From Phormidium tenue FACHB-1050 (lineage in GTDB: Bacteria; Cyanobacteriota; Cyanobacteriia; Pseudanabaenales; Pseudanabaenaceae): DNA of 64,000 bases. Below the pieces are notes generated by a model. The model was not told the DNA's origin. It was given only the letters and a program-made list of their open reading frames with translations, and did not search any database. Positions 8,645 through 15,644 of the stretch are shown here, piece by piece (position 1 is the stretch's first letter; each line of letters opens with the position of its first letter). A program made the translations under genes and the position numbers. Where the stretch lies: NCBI RefSeq assembly GCF_014696925.1, contig NZ_JACJQY010000008.1:62001-126000 (forward strand), in the 5' to 3' direction.

Positions 8645-8926
8645 ATGAACTCTTCAGGTAACTCAGTTACAGCTTGCCGATTGTGTCAGCACTACAATCC
8701 TGAAGGAAGAAGGGGTGGTTTTTGTGGAAAGTTAGATGTTCCTGTCAGTCCTGCATGGAACGCATGTAGTCTAGCAGCCCACCCTTTTGAGACATCTTGG
8801 CAACCTACAGATGATTTCAATTCCTTCTTATATGAATCCTTTCATGACTCAATCCCCTTAGTGCATGAGAACACCACAGAGCTACAAGAGGTTAATATGC
8901 GATCGCTTAGTTTCTCTGAATACTAA
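8645..8926 (+). CDS. Conserved cyanobacterial Cys4 small protein
   Basis: The 93-residue product has CRLCQHYNPEGRRGGFCGKL followed by NACSLA, a four-cysteine pattern (C-x2-C-x11-C-x14-C) that could bind zinc or an iron-sulphur centre. I recognise the pattern from small cyanobacterial proteins of unknown function. I prefer ATG 8645; an in-frame TTG at 8621 would add eight residues. It is the last intact host gene before comM. Confidence 0.65.
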   Translation: MNSSGNSVTACRLCQHYNPEGRRGGFCGKLDVPVSPAWNACSLAAHPFETSWQPTDDFNSFLYESFHDSIPLVHENTTELQEVNMRSLSFSEY

Positions 8927-9093
8927 TCTGAATAATAAATTGTTAATTGAATTTCAATATTTGGCTTTTAGTAAAGTCAGTGATTGACGAATCTAGGCTT
9001 AGAAATCATAACAATAGCCAAGCCATCGTAAATTTACATATGATAGTCTTGATTAATTGAGGTTTTGTTAAGTCTTACTGTGATAGGTAACAA

Positions 9094-10146
9094 GTGCTAG
9101 CAAGGGTTTGGAGTGCAGCAATTTTAGGCATCGATGCCATCCAAGTGGGGGTAGAAGTCGATGTGTCGGGAGGATTACCAGGAATTACCTTAGTGGGATT
9201 ACCTGACACAGCAGTGCAAGAAAGTCGAGAACGGGTTAAAGCTGCGATCAAAAACGCGGGCTATGCTTTCCCCATGCGAAAGATCGTGATTAATCTTACT
9301 CCTGCCGATCTGCGTAAAGAAGGACCTATCTTTGATTTACCAATTAGCATAGGCATTTTGGCTGCCTCTGAACAGGTTGATCCACAATTATTAGGTGATC
9401 ACTTATTCTTGGGTGAAGTTTCTCTTGATGGTTCGCTGCGCCCTGTTTCAGGCGTATTACCGATCGCAGCGGCGGCTCAACGGCTAGGCATGATCGGGAT
9501 TATTGTCCCCAAGGAAAATGCTCAAGAAGCAGCTCTAGTCAAAGGCTTAGCGGTGTATGGCTTACAAAGTATTACCGAGGTAGGAGACTTCCTAGCGCAC
9601 CCCGAAAAATATCCACCAGTAGTTGCCAATCCTGATCTGAAATGGCATGAAAGCGAATTTAAGCTAGATCTTAAAGATGTAAAGGGACAGCAACATGCTC
9701 GTCGCGCTCTGGAAATCGCCGCCGCAGGTGGACATAATTTGATTTTTGTTGGTCCTCCTGGTTCAGGAAAAACCCTATTAGCAAGGCGGCTACCCAGCAT
9801 TTTGCCCAATATGAATTTTGACGAAGCCCTAGAAGTGACTAGGATTCATTCTGTGGCGGGCTTATTAAAGGGGAAAGGACTGGTAAGCGATCGCCCATTT
9901 CGTAGTCCCCATCATTCCGCTTCTGGTCCCTCACTAGTTGGTGGCGGCAGCTTTCCCCGCCCTGGAGAGATCACCTTGGCGACAAATGGGATCTTATTTC
10001 TAGACGAATTAACAGAGTTTAAGCGGGACGTATTAGAGTTTTTGCGCCAACCCTTAGAAGATGGCTTTGTAAGTATTTCACGCACTCGCCAATCGGTAAC
10101 TTTCCCTGCCCAATTTACACTTGTGAACTGTCATGCGACATACTGA
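9094..10146 (+). pseudogene. comM: ComM/YifB AAA+ ATPase interrupted by the prophage (5' part)
   Basis: ComM (Mg-chelatase-like AAA+ helicase) promotes branch migration during natural transformation. From GTG 9094 the frame shows the N-terminal [14 protein letters not shown] and [14 protein letters not shown] segments, the P-loop GPPGSGKT (from residue 220) and the Walker B ILFLDE (300-305). Intact family members have about 505 residues and continue after QFTLV with AMNPCPCG. Here the reading becomes NCHATY and stops, so about 150 C-terminal residues, including the zinc site, are missing. The break coincides with the start of phage sequence; the rest should lie beyond the window. Confidence 0.9.
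10118..10146. other. Predicted attL junction in comM
   Basis: Host-like comM coding ends within or just after CAATTTACACTTGTG, and the next bases no longer encode the conserved MNPCPCG motif. The crossover must be in this short stretch. The exact core cannot be fixed without attR. From 10147 to 10324 I see no gene. Confidence 0.65.
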
Positions 10147-10324
10147 AGATTTTATGACGGTTGTTTTTAGGTAAAAAAATAGAGGCGATCGCCTCACAAG
10201 TTCTTAAAAATATTTTTCTGACTCAAGAAATATATATGTATTGAATGTTTGGGGTATCCCCTCCCCTTCTTTTTAACCAGCTTGGCAGCAACAGAGCTAC
10301 ATAGATTAATCGTCACTACTAAGA

Positions 10325-10738
10325 TCACGCACACGAGGAAGTGAGATAACAATTTTTTTTTAGGCGATCGGCAATAAAGGAAACAGCATCAAGCATCTCT
10401 TCATCGCTTAAGTTCTCCACGAATGTTTCCACACTCATCTTATCAACTGGCTTAGATCGCCTAGTCAACTTAGCAGAGAACGTTTTGAATGAATCAGTAG
10501 AGTCTAAATAGTTTTGAAGTTCTTGGAGCGACCACTTAGGATCGTATGTCTTTTGCAAATACTTAACAATCAAATCATCAGTAGCTTTTGCGGGAGTTCT
10601 GGAATCATCTTTAGGGTTTAAGTAACCAGACAAAGCCGACTGATGAATCCCAATTACTTTAGAAAATGCACTTTGAGATTGATCGCCCATAAGCGATCGC
10701 AGTAGATCGGCTAACCTTCGCTTTTTTTCAATATTCAT
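10325..10738 (-). CDS. Phage repressor, XRE-type helix-turn-helix
   Basis: A 137-residue protein starting at ATG 10738 (MNIEKKRRLADLLRSLMGD). Residues about 18-40 read SQSAFSKVIGIHQSALSGYL, a good helix-turn-helix of the Cro/CI class. The C-terminal half is a helical domain, possibly for dimerisation, without a visible LexA-like Ser-Lys protease dyad. It is the only minus-strand gene at this end and diverges from the early plus-strand genes, the layout of a lysogeny switch. Confidence 0.75.
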   Translation of the reverse strand: MNIEKKRRLADLLRSLMGDQSQSAFSKVIGIHQSALSGYLNPKDDSRTPAKATDDLIVKYLQKTYDPKWSLQELQNYLDSTDSFKTFSAKLTRRSKPVDKMSVETFVENLSDEEMLDAVSFIADRLKKNCYLTSSCA

Positions 10739-10874
10739 ATACACCTTAATGGCATAGACAACAAACGGATAATTAATTACAACATAACATATAAATAATG
10801 CAATCAATTAATCTTTAGGATATTATTAATTCAAGTTATAATCTATTCCGTCATACATGAATATTATTTTAATC
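10739..10874. promoter_or_regulatory. Divergent control region with ATTAATT repeats
   Basis: The intergenic region between the repressor and the rightward early genes has a TATAAT at 10837-10842 on the plus strand with a weak -35. Three ATTAATT-like sites at about 10772, 10806 and 10825 are candidate operators for the repressor. The site assignments are by eye. Confidence 0.45.
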
Positions 10875-11051
10875 ATGGCAAAAATACTTAGGCTTAAAGG
10901 CAACATCAAACGCAAATCCCTGAATGTAAATGCGAGTCTGCATAAGGAGTTAGCCAAGCTAGCTCTAGAATGCGATCGCAGTTTAGAAGACTTGGCTAAC
11001 GAGGCGATCGCGCAATTCCTAATCTCTGAAGATGTAAGCCTTACTAAATAA
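10875..11051 (+). CDS. Small ribbon-helix-helix-like regulator
   Basis: A 58-residue protein from ATG 10875 (MAKILRLKG); an upstream ATG at 10857 adds six residues. RKSLNVNASLHKELAKLALECDRSLEDLANEAIAQFL has the beta-helix-helix pattern of CopG/Arc-type DNA-binding proteins. As the first gene opposite the repressor it may play the Cro role. It ends at a strong terminator. Confidence 0.55.
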   Translation: MAKILRLKGNIKRKSLNVNASLHKELAKLALECDRSLEDLANEAIAQFLISEDVSLTK

Positions 11052-11059
11052 GCACTTTA

Positions 11060-11095
11060 AATAAAAATCTATTATTAACGTAATAGATTTTTATT
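11060..11095 (+). terminator. Intrinsic terminator after the early regulator
   Basis: A 15-bp perfect stem (11060-11074 with 11081-11095) whose right arm ends in a T-rich tail. It separates the first rightward gene from the next promoter. Confidence 0.8.
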
Positions 11096-11101
11096 TTTGT
11101 A

Positions 11102-11130
11102 TTGACATAATGCATATACTTTTATATACT
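11102..11130 (+). promoter_or_regulatory. Strong sigma70-type early promoter
   Basis: A perfect TTGACA at 11102-11107, a 17-base spacer, and TATACT at 11125-11130. Several CATATAC/TATATAC repeats overlap the -10 region and may be operators. It should drive the replication operon starting at 11156. Confidence 0.7.
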
Positions 11131-11155
11131 TCTATATAGTCGAGTTTAAAAAACG

Positions 11156-11302
11156 ATGAAAACAATTCCAACCTACGTTGAGCTACCCGAAGATTTAAGG
11201 GAAAGCCTAGACAACCTCCGTAAAAAAGAAGAAGGGCTAAAACTAAGGCAGGTAATTATCCGAGTACTTAGAAAAGGCTTGAAGGAAGAATTAGCCGCCT
11301 AA
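11156..11302 (+). CDS. 48-residue Arc/CopG-like protein
   Basis: The protein begins MKTIPTYVELPEDLRESLDN and continues with KKEEGLKLRQVIIRVLRKGL. The short beta strand followed by two helices resembles a ribbon-helix-helix repressor. It lies just downstream of the 11102 promoter, suggesting an autoregulator of the replication operon. Confidence 0.55.
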   Translation: MKTIPTYVELPEDLRESLDNLRKKEEGLKLRQVIIRVLRKGLKEELAA

Positions 11303-11350
11303 TTTTTTTGCAGTAAATTATCTATTTTGTAATTTATTATTTTTGCCCCC

Positions 11351-11476
11351 ATGAATATCAAAGAATCGATCAAAGCAAAGGCGATCGCCTTTGCAATCAA
11401 CAAGCGAGAAGCACGGAGGTTACATGAGTTGGCTCCGGTTCCAAATGTCTCAAACACTAAAATCTCAGCAGCTTGA
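11351..11476 (+). CDS. 41-residue basic peptide, possible
   Basis: ATG 11351 to TGA 11476 encodes MNIKESIKAKAIAFAINKRE followed by about 20 more residues. It overlaps the next gene by 53 bases in another frame. Support is only its start position and codon use; function unknown. Confidence 0.35.
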   Translation: MNIKESIKAKAIAFAINKREARRLHELAPVPNVSNTKISAA

Positions 11477-11657
11477 GATATGTAGTTCCATGGCTAAATA
11501 CGTTTTAGACCAAATGGGGATATTAACCCCACTGACAAGGAACAAGGTCGCCCATCTTGAAGAAGTTGAGATAAAAAACAACTGTCTGCGATTCACTGAG
11601 AATTATCGAGATGTGCCAGTGGTATCGCTCCTTAAGATTATTGGGAGGCGATCATGA
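11424..11657 (+). CDS. Hypothetical early phage protein, 77 aa
   Basis: Starts at ATG 11424 (MSWLRFQMSQ), chosen because a GGAGGT Shine-Dalgarno lies four bases upstream; an upstream TTG in frame is not needed. The sequence shows no family I recognise. It overlaps the following replisome organiser by four bases (ATGA), so they are probably translationally coupled. Confidence 0.6.
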   Translation: MSWLRFQMSQTLKSQQLEICSSMAKYVLDQMGILTPLTRNKVAHLEEVEIKNNCLRFTENYRDVPVVSLLKIIGRRS

Positions 11658-12601
11658 GCATGACTTGGTTCAAACTGCACCACGAGATTGTTGATGATAT
11701 CAAAATCAGGCGATTCTCTTCACAAGAAAAATGGGCATGGATTGTACTGCTATGTCTTGCCAGCAAGTCTAGCGATCGCGGCACAGTCACCGCAGACAAT
11801 GACGACCTTGCAGACTACTGCGAGTTTAACTCTACTCAAGATTGGCTTTACTACCGAGACAAGCTAATTACCAAAGGGATGCTTGAGATTAGCGTCACAG
11901 GCTGCCTGAAAATTGTCCACTGGGACGATCGCCAATCCAAAAAACCTAGCGACGATCCAGCCCGAATTAAAGAGCGAGTTGCGAAGTCAAGAGCAAAAAA
12001 GAAAAGCGAGTCTGCAAGCCGATCTCAGGATGATGTAACGCGATACATAGCGTTACAAAGCGAAAGTAACGCAGATGTATCGCCACAGATAAGACTAGAT
12101 CAGATCAGATCAGAAGAGATCAGAAGAGATCAGATCAAACAAGATCCACACATAAATAATTCGTGTGTGCGTGTGGATTCGCAAATTTCAAATATTTCAA
12201 AATTTGAGCAGCGATGGAAACCTCAAGACATTGACTGCGGCAAATTGGCTCAAGACATTGATTTTAGAGAATTTGTGCTTAACCGTCTGCAAAAACTACC
12301 GTCTGCAAAAAAAGGCGAGTGGGAACCAGATATGGCAGATGCAGCAAAAAATATCTCTTCAGGGCAATGGGATTTGAAGCGCAGAGGCGAGATCAAGATC
12401 CTTTATGAGGAATACATCAAGTCGAAAAATTCAAAGGCTTCTAGCGCGAAAAACGAAGCGCAAAGCGATCGCCCCCGATTGCGAAAACCGAACCCGATGA
12501 CATGGACTGCTGAGCAGCACAACTGGACTTATGAACAATGGGAGAAATTTCTAAATGAGCAAAATTCAGGCAACGCCGAGGCAATCTACGCGAGTTACTG
12601 A
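11654..12601 (+). CDS. Phage replisome organiser (DnaD/DnaT-like N-terminus)
   Basis: The 315-residue product starts SMTWFKLHHEIVDDIKIRRF and continues KWAWIVLLCLASKSSDRG, the winged-helix N-terminal domain of phage replisome organisers that load the host helicase at the phage origin. A polar linker (about 120-175) with the repeated RLDQIRSEEIRRDQIK separates it from a C-terminal domain ending in MTWTAEQHNWTYEQWEKFL. The linker DNA is a GATC iteron cluster, a possible origin inside the gene as in lambda O. The neighbours are early genes in the same direction. Confidence 0.75.
   Translation: MSMTWFKLHHEIVDDIKIRRFSSQEKWAWIVLLCLASKSSDRGTVTADNDDLADYCEFNSTQDWLYYRDKLITKGMLEISVTGCLKIVHWDDRQSKKPSDDPARIKERVAKSRAKKKSESASRSQDDVTRYIALQSESNADVSPQIRLDQIRSEEIRRDQIKQDPHINNSCVRVDSQISNISKFEQRWKPQDIDCGKLAQDIDFREFVLNRLQKLPSAKKGEWEPDMADAAKNISSGQWDLKRRGEIKILYEEYIKSKNSKASSAKNEAQSDRPRLRKPNPMTWTAEQHNWTYEQWEKFLNEQNSGNAEAIYASY
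12098..12146 (+). repeat. GATC-rich iterons inside the replisome organiser gene
   Basis: Seven GATC tetramers lie in 49 bases, most as GATCAGA or AGAGATCA units. This is a direct-repeat array within the polar linker coding region. It is a candidate replication origin or methylation-sensitive control site. Confidence 0.55.
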
Positions 12602-13214
12602 CAAGCAAATTTCGCCGCCCGTTAAGTGTTTTTGTTGCCAAGATTCAGGATTAGTAAGCAATATTTACATCACTGAATTTGTTGAAATCCCCGATCGCGG
12701 TGACATTTTGCCTTACATCTGCCAGCGTGAAAACTGTGCAAATGGTCAGGCTTATCTCAAGGCTTACGAAATGAGCGATCAAGAGCGTGATGCTTATTAC
12801 AACACTCAGCTTCGCAACGGTAAAGATACAGACGGCTTACCCCGACCTATGCGAGCAAGAGAATATCAAGCCAATTTCTCGACAAACCTTAACCAAGCTT
12901 GTTGCGATTGGCTACACGATCGCAGTTATGACGATTGGGTTGAGAGTTTACGAAAGCCCCCAGCCATTGCGATCGCTTCTCAGTACTCTCAAAAAGTTGA
13001 AGATCGCGATCGCCGAATCCTTGAAATTCAGCAAGCGATCGCGGAAGCAGAAAGCCAAGGCGCGAATCTCTCTACCAAGATTCAAAAAACTGTGCAGATG
13101 TGTAGCGATCGGGATCGAATTATCTATCAAGACTGGAAGTTCTTACCCAGTGGCGATCATCAAAGAATGCTTGACGGAATCAGAGGATTAAAGCTATGCC
13201 CACAATCCGCATGA
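12555..13214 (+). CDS. Hypothetical protein with N-terminal Cys cluster
   Basis: The 219-residue protein has CFCCQDSGLV near residue 25 and YICQRENCANGQAYL near 54, a CxxC + CxxxxC arrangement that could bind zinc. The C-terminal half (about 140-200) is a predicted coiled coil (DRDRRILEIQQAIAEAES). It overlaps the end of the replisome organiser by 47 bases in another frame, a position where helicase loaders sometimes sit, but no ATPase motif is present. Confidence 0.6.
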   Translation: MSKIQATPRQSTRVTDKQISPPVKCFCCQDSGLVSNIYITEFVEIPDRGDILPYICQRENCANGQAYLKAYEMSDQERDAYYNTQLRNGKDTDGLPRPMRAREYQANFSTNLNQACCDWLHDRSYDDWVESLRKPPAIAIASQYSQKVEDRDRRILEIQQAIAEAESQGANLSTKIQKTVQMCSDRDRIIYQDWKFLPSGDHQRMLDGIRGLKLCPQSA

Positions 13215-13513
13215 TGGTTATTACCGACCAAATCGCAGGGCATGAAAAGGCAATCAGCGCCTACACTCAAGCGATCGCGGATCTAACTTTGCAAGCTAAA
13301 GAAGATCCACTTATTGACACTCTCATTAATCAGTATGTGGCGATCGTTCGGTTACTCATTAAAGAATGGAAGGAAATGCGCCATGAAATTTGTAATATCT
13401 CTAATCGCAATTTTGATTTTAGTCCTACCTATGGCGGCGATCGCCTATTCCCAAGATCCGCGCACTTGCAACGATCCGCGATCGCCTCATCCAACACCAA
13501 ATCCACCTTGTAA
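13196..13513 (+). CDS. Hypothetical helical protein, 105 aa
   Basis: Begins MPTIRMMVITDQIAGHEKA, 19 bases before the stop of the preceding gene. Residues 1-75 look like a helical hairpin. The last 44 residues overlap a separate frame starting at 13383, so the C-terminal part may not be constrained as protein. No family recognised. Confidence 0.45.
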   Translation: MPTIRMMVITDQIAGHEKAISAYTQAIADLTLQAKEDPLIDTLINQYVAIVRLLIKEWKEMRHEICNISNRNFDFSPTYGGDRLFPRSAHLQRSAIASSNTKSTL

Positions 13514-13520
13514 TAAATGA
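13383..13520 (+). CDS. Short exported peptide, 45 aa
   Basis: Starts at ATG 13383 after AAGGA eight bases upstream. It begins MKFVISLIAILILVLPMAAI, a clear signal peptide with probable cleavage near AIAYS, and leaves a mature tail of about 20 residues rich in Pro and Asp with two Cys. It lies wholly inside the end of the 13196 frame. Its stop overlaps the next ATG. Confidence 0.5.
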   Translation: MKFVISLIAILILVLPMAAIAYSQDPRTCNDPRSPHPTPNPPCNK

Positions 13521-13663
13521 CTATTCAAATCGCGCACACTCCGCACGGCTGGCTAGTTTTCGGGCTTGGCGGAAACCTTGATATTGATTGCTGTTATGGC
13601 AGCGATCGCGCCGCAGCTTTCCAACACTTTATCTATTTACTCAATCATGGAGAATTAAAATGA
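13517..13663 (+). CDS. 48-residue hypothetical protein
   Basis: ATG 13517 overlaps the stop of the exported peptide (ATGA), and its own stop overlaps the start of the next gene (ATGA). The product begins MTIQIAHTPHGWLVFGLGG and ends LLNHGELK. The chained overlaps support it as a real gene. Function unknown. Confidence 0.55.
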   Translation: MTIQIAHTPHGWLVFGLGGNLDIDCCYGSDRAAAFQHFIYLLNHGELK

Positions 13664-14085
13664 TTAGCACTTTAGCCAGACAAACCGCAGTAGTTTTAGT
13701 CGAGAAACTGCCTGATGATTTTGATAGATTCAATTTATTTCAACCAGTACAACGCATCAAAACAGCCGAAGTATGGCAATGCTTTCACGCCAACCAAGGT
13801 TTAAAAGTTGTTCAACAACCCGCATCTTCTATCTGTGTTTATCCCTACACAATCATTGATCGCGCAGGTTGGTGTATGCCTAGATCGGAGACTTACTCTT
13901 TGGAAAGGGCGATCGCCTATTGCGATCTATGTATTGCGAACATTCCAGAGTTTAGCGATCGCTGCTTTATCCCTAACGCCATCAGTCCAAAACGCATGGC
14001 AGAAATTACAAACACAATCTGCGAGATTTTGGAACTTTTAAACGAAGAGTTCCCAGAGCTAGAAGAATTGGAGAGAGTGCAATGA
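13660..14085 (+). CDS. Hypothetical early phage protein, 141 aa
   Basis: Starts at ATG 13660 inside the ATGA overlap with the preceding gene; a TTG-initiated extension to 13588 would run through that gene and is rejected. The protein ends with the acidic helix ELLNEEFPELEELERVQ. No domain recognised. It overlaps the next gene by four bases. Confidence 0.6.
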   Translation: MISTLARQTAVVLVEKLPDDFDRFNLFQPVQRIKTAEVWQCFHANQGLKVVQQPASSICVYPYTIIDRAGWCMPRSETYSLERAIAYCDLCIANIPEFSDRCFIPNAISPKRMAEITNTICEILELLNEEFPELEELERVQ

Positions 14086-14252
14086 CCACATCAAGAATCG
14101 ATCGCGCACAATCCGCAATGATTAAAGCCTCGGATTGCTCAACCTGTAAATATCGAGGTAAGTGCGAGTATGAGGCGATTTTAGAATCATGGCGATATTC
14201 GGGAACAAATTGCAATTTATGGGAGAAGTGGAATGCAAGCGACGCAACCTAA
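14082..14252 (+). CDS. Small Cys4 protein, 56 aa
   Basis: ATG 14082 overlaps the previous stop. The product contains SDCSTCKYRGKCEYEAI and TNCNLWEKW, a C-x2-C-x5-C plus C-x2-W pattern likely to bind a metal. It resembles the 50-residue protein at 14790 and may be a paralogue. It overlaps the next gene by 20 bases. Confidence 0.6.
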   Translation: MTTSRIDRAQSAMIKASDCSTCKYRGKCEYEAILESWRYSGTNCNLWEKWNASDAT

Positions 14253-14781
14253 TCTTTTCTCAATGCATTTAGTCGTCACCGATGACGATAAAGATAATGA
14301 CGAAAATTACACTCCTGACTATATCGTAAAGCCGTTTCGCGACTTAGTTGGCGGCTTTGACCTTGATATATTCTCTTGCCCTAGAGCTAATCAAATCATC
14401 CAAGCAAAGCATTATTTCACAAAAGCAGACGATGCTTTAAATCAGGATTTGACGGATTACTACAACAAATGGGGAAACCCACCATTTTCCGAAATGGATA
14501 AAGCTGTAGAGAAAATATTGAGCTATGCACACATAGGCAACAGCTTTTTATTGTGCAACTCAAACACTTCTAGCGATTGGTTCTTAGACGCTCAAAATTA
14601 TTCTGTGTGTCATTTAACCTTTAACCATCGCATTGAGTTCACAAACCCTAAAAACGATGGGAAGAAGAAACAATCAGGTAACAGGCATTCCCAAACATTA
14701 TTTTATTTAGGCAACGACTTTACACCGCAGCAAATTAAGGCTTGCTGCAAGCATCTTGGCAATGTATCTGTAACTATTTAG
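14233..14781 (+). CDS. Dam-like phage DNA N6-adenine methyltransferase
   Basis: The 182-residue protein matches the small phage Dam family: YTPDYIVKPFRDLVGGFDLD near the N-terminus (the SAM-binding side), the catalytic WGNPPFSEMDKA with NPPF at 82-85, and CHLTFNHRIEF before the C-terminus. Such enzymes typically methylate adenine, often in GATC, to protect phage DNA or tune replication; the site here is not proven. It lies in the early operon next to a GATC-rich iteron cluster in the replisome organiser gene. Confidence 0.82.
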   Translation: MQATQPNLFSMHLVVTDDDKDNDENYTPDYIVKPFRDLVGGFDLDIFSCPRANQIIQAKHYFTKADDALNQDLTDYYNKWGNPPFSEMDKAVEKILSYAHIGNSFLLCNSNTSSDWFLDAQNYSVCHLTFNHRIEFTNPKNDGKKKQSGNRHSQTLFYLGNDFTPQQIKACCKHLGNVSVTI

Positions 14782-14789
14782 GAGCCACC

Positions 14790-14942
14790 ATGACCATACA
14801 CAATTGCTGGACATGCGCCTCACGATCTGGGCAACTATGCGCCATCCATCCGATAGAGATGTTGAAGAGGGAGCTTATGGCTCCTAACGATTGCGAAGAT
14901 TGGACAGAGAAGAAAGTGAGCATATCGGAGGCGATCGCATGA
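14790..14942 (+). CDS. Small Cys4 protein, 50 aa
   Basis: Starts at ATG 14790 with AGGAG seven bases upstream. It has NCWTCASRSGQLCAIHPIE and NDCEDWTEKK, giving the same C-x2-C...C...C-x2-W layout as the 56-residue protein at 14082. Probably a metal-binding accessory protein; role unknown. Its stop overlaps the next start. Confidence 0.6.
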   Translation: MTIHNCWTCASRSGQLCAIHPIEMLKRELMAPNDCEDWTEKKVSISEAIA

Positions 14943-15396
14943 CTAGCATTAGAAGTTTTTACCCTAAACCATCAGAAAATAGAGTCCGCTACAGGTTTGG
15001 AATTGTGATAGATCCTTTGCCAGATACAGACATGATTCTATCAAACAGGATTTACGAAGCCCTTAAAGCCATTGGAGTTAGCAGCACTCAATTTGCTATC
15101 AGCGATCCTGATTCTGTCCCCCAATGGTGTAAAGCCGTCGGAATCAAAAACATCGACAGCACAAGCCTGTTAGGGGTTTGGACTGACAAAGATCCTGAAA
15201 CTTGCATTCAATTAGCAGCACTCAATTTGCTATCAGCGATCCTGATTCTGTCCCCCAATGGTGTAAAGCCGTCGGAATCAAAAACATCGACAGCACAAGC
15301 CTGTTAGGGGTTTGGACTGACAAAGATCCTGAAACTTGCATTCAAGTTGTTAGAGAAGTTGTTAAAAAGCATTTAGAAGGAGCGATCGCATCATGA
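14939..15396 (+). pseudogene. Hypothetical gene frameshifted by a 134-bp tandem duplication
   Basis: From ATG 14939 the frame reads MTSIRSFYPKPSENRVRYRF and on to DKDPETCIQ, then shifts because copy two of a 134-bp duplication begins, giving an unrelated tail that stops at 15307. Removing one copy restores a single 107-residue frame ending VVREVVKKHLEGAIAS at 15396, just before the next gene. The restored protein has no recognised domain. It may be a recent inactivation or a reversible switch. Confidence 0.75.
15078..15345 (+). repeat. Perfect tandem duplication, 2 x 134 bp
   Basis: Copy one is 15078-15211 and copy two is 15212-15345, identical by eye throughout. The unit is not a multiple of three, so it breaks the gene it lies in. 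Confidence 0.9.
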
Positions 15397-15644
15397 AGTC
15401 ATGGGAACAAAAATCACTCGCAATCATTAACCCGACTATAAATATATTGCGTAGCGATTGCGAGAATGGGACTATCACAGAGAAAGATTTACGAAGGATT
15501 TTATCTAAAAAATACCCTTTCGGGCAAAGGACAAACCACCCTTACAAAATTTGGTGCAAGTGCGTGAATTTGGCGATTAAGGATGTGTTTGGGGCAAAGC
15601 AAGAGGCGATAGAACAGCTTCCATTATTTGAGGTTGCGTCATGA
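15393..15644 (+). CDS. Hypothetical early phage protein, 83 aa
   Basis: ATG 15393 overlaps the stop of the duplicated gene (ATGA). The basic N-terminal half (DLRRILSKKYPFGQRTNHPY) and KIWCKCVNLAIKDVFG suggest a small nucleic-acid-associated protein, but no family is recognised. Its stop overlaps the methyltransferase start, implying coupling. Confidence 0.6.
   Translation: MKSWEQKSLAIINPTINILRSDCENGTITEKDLRRILSKKYPFGQRTNHPYKIWCKCVNLAIKDVFGAKQEAIEQLPLFEVAS

Noticed and set aside
10147-10324. A small gene between comM and the repressor
   Set aside because: No frame with a start and protein-like sequence is visible; it looks like attachment-site flank.
15202-15396. A separate gene starting inside the second copy of the 134-bp repeat
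   Set aside because: Its TTG start and first residues come from the duplication; it is the shifted end of the disrupted gene.
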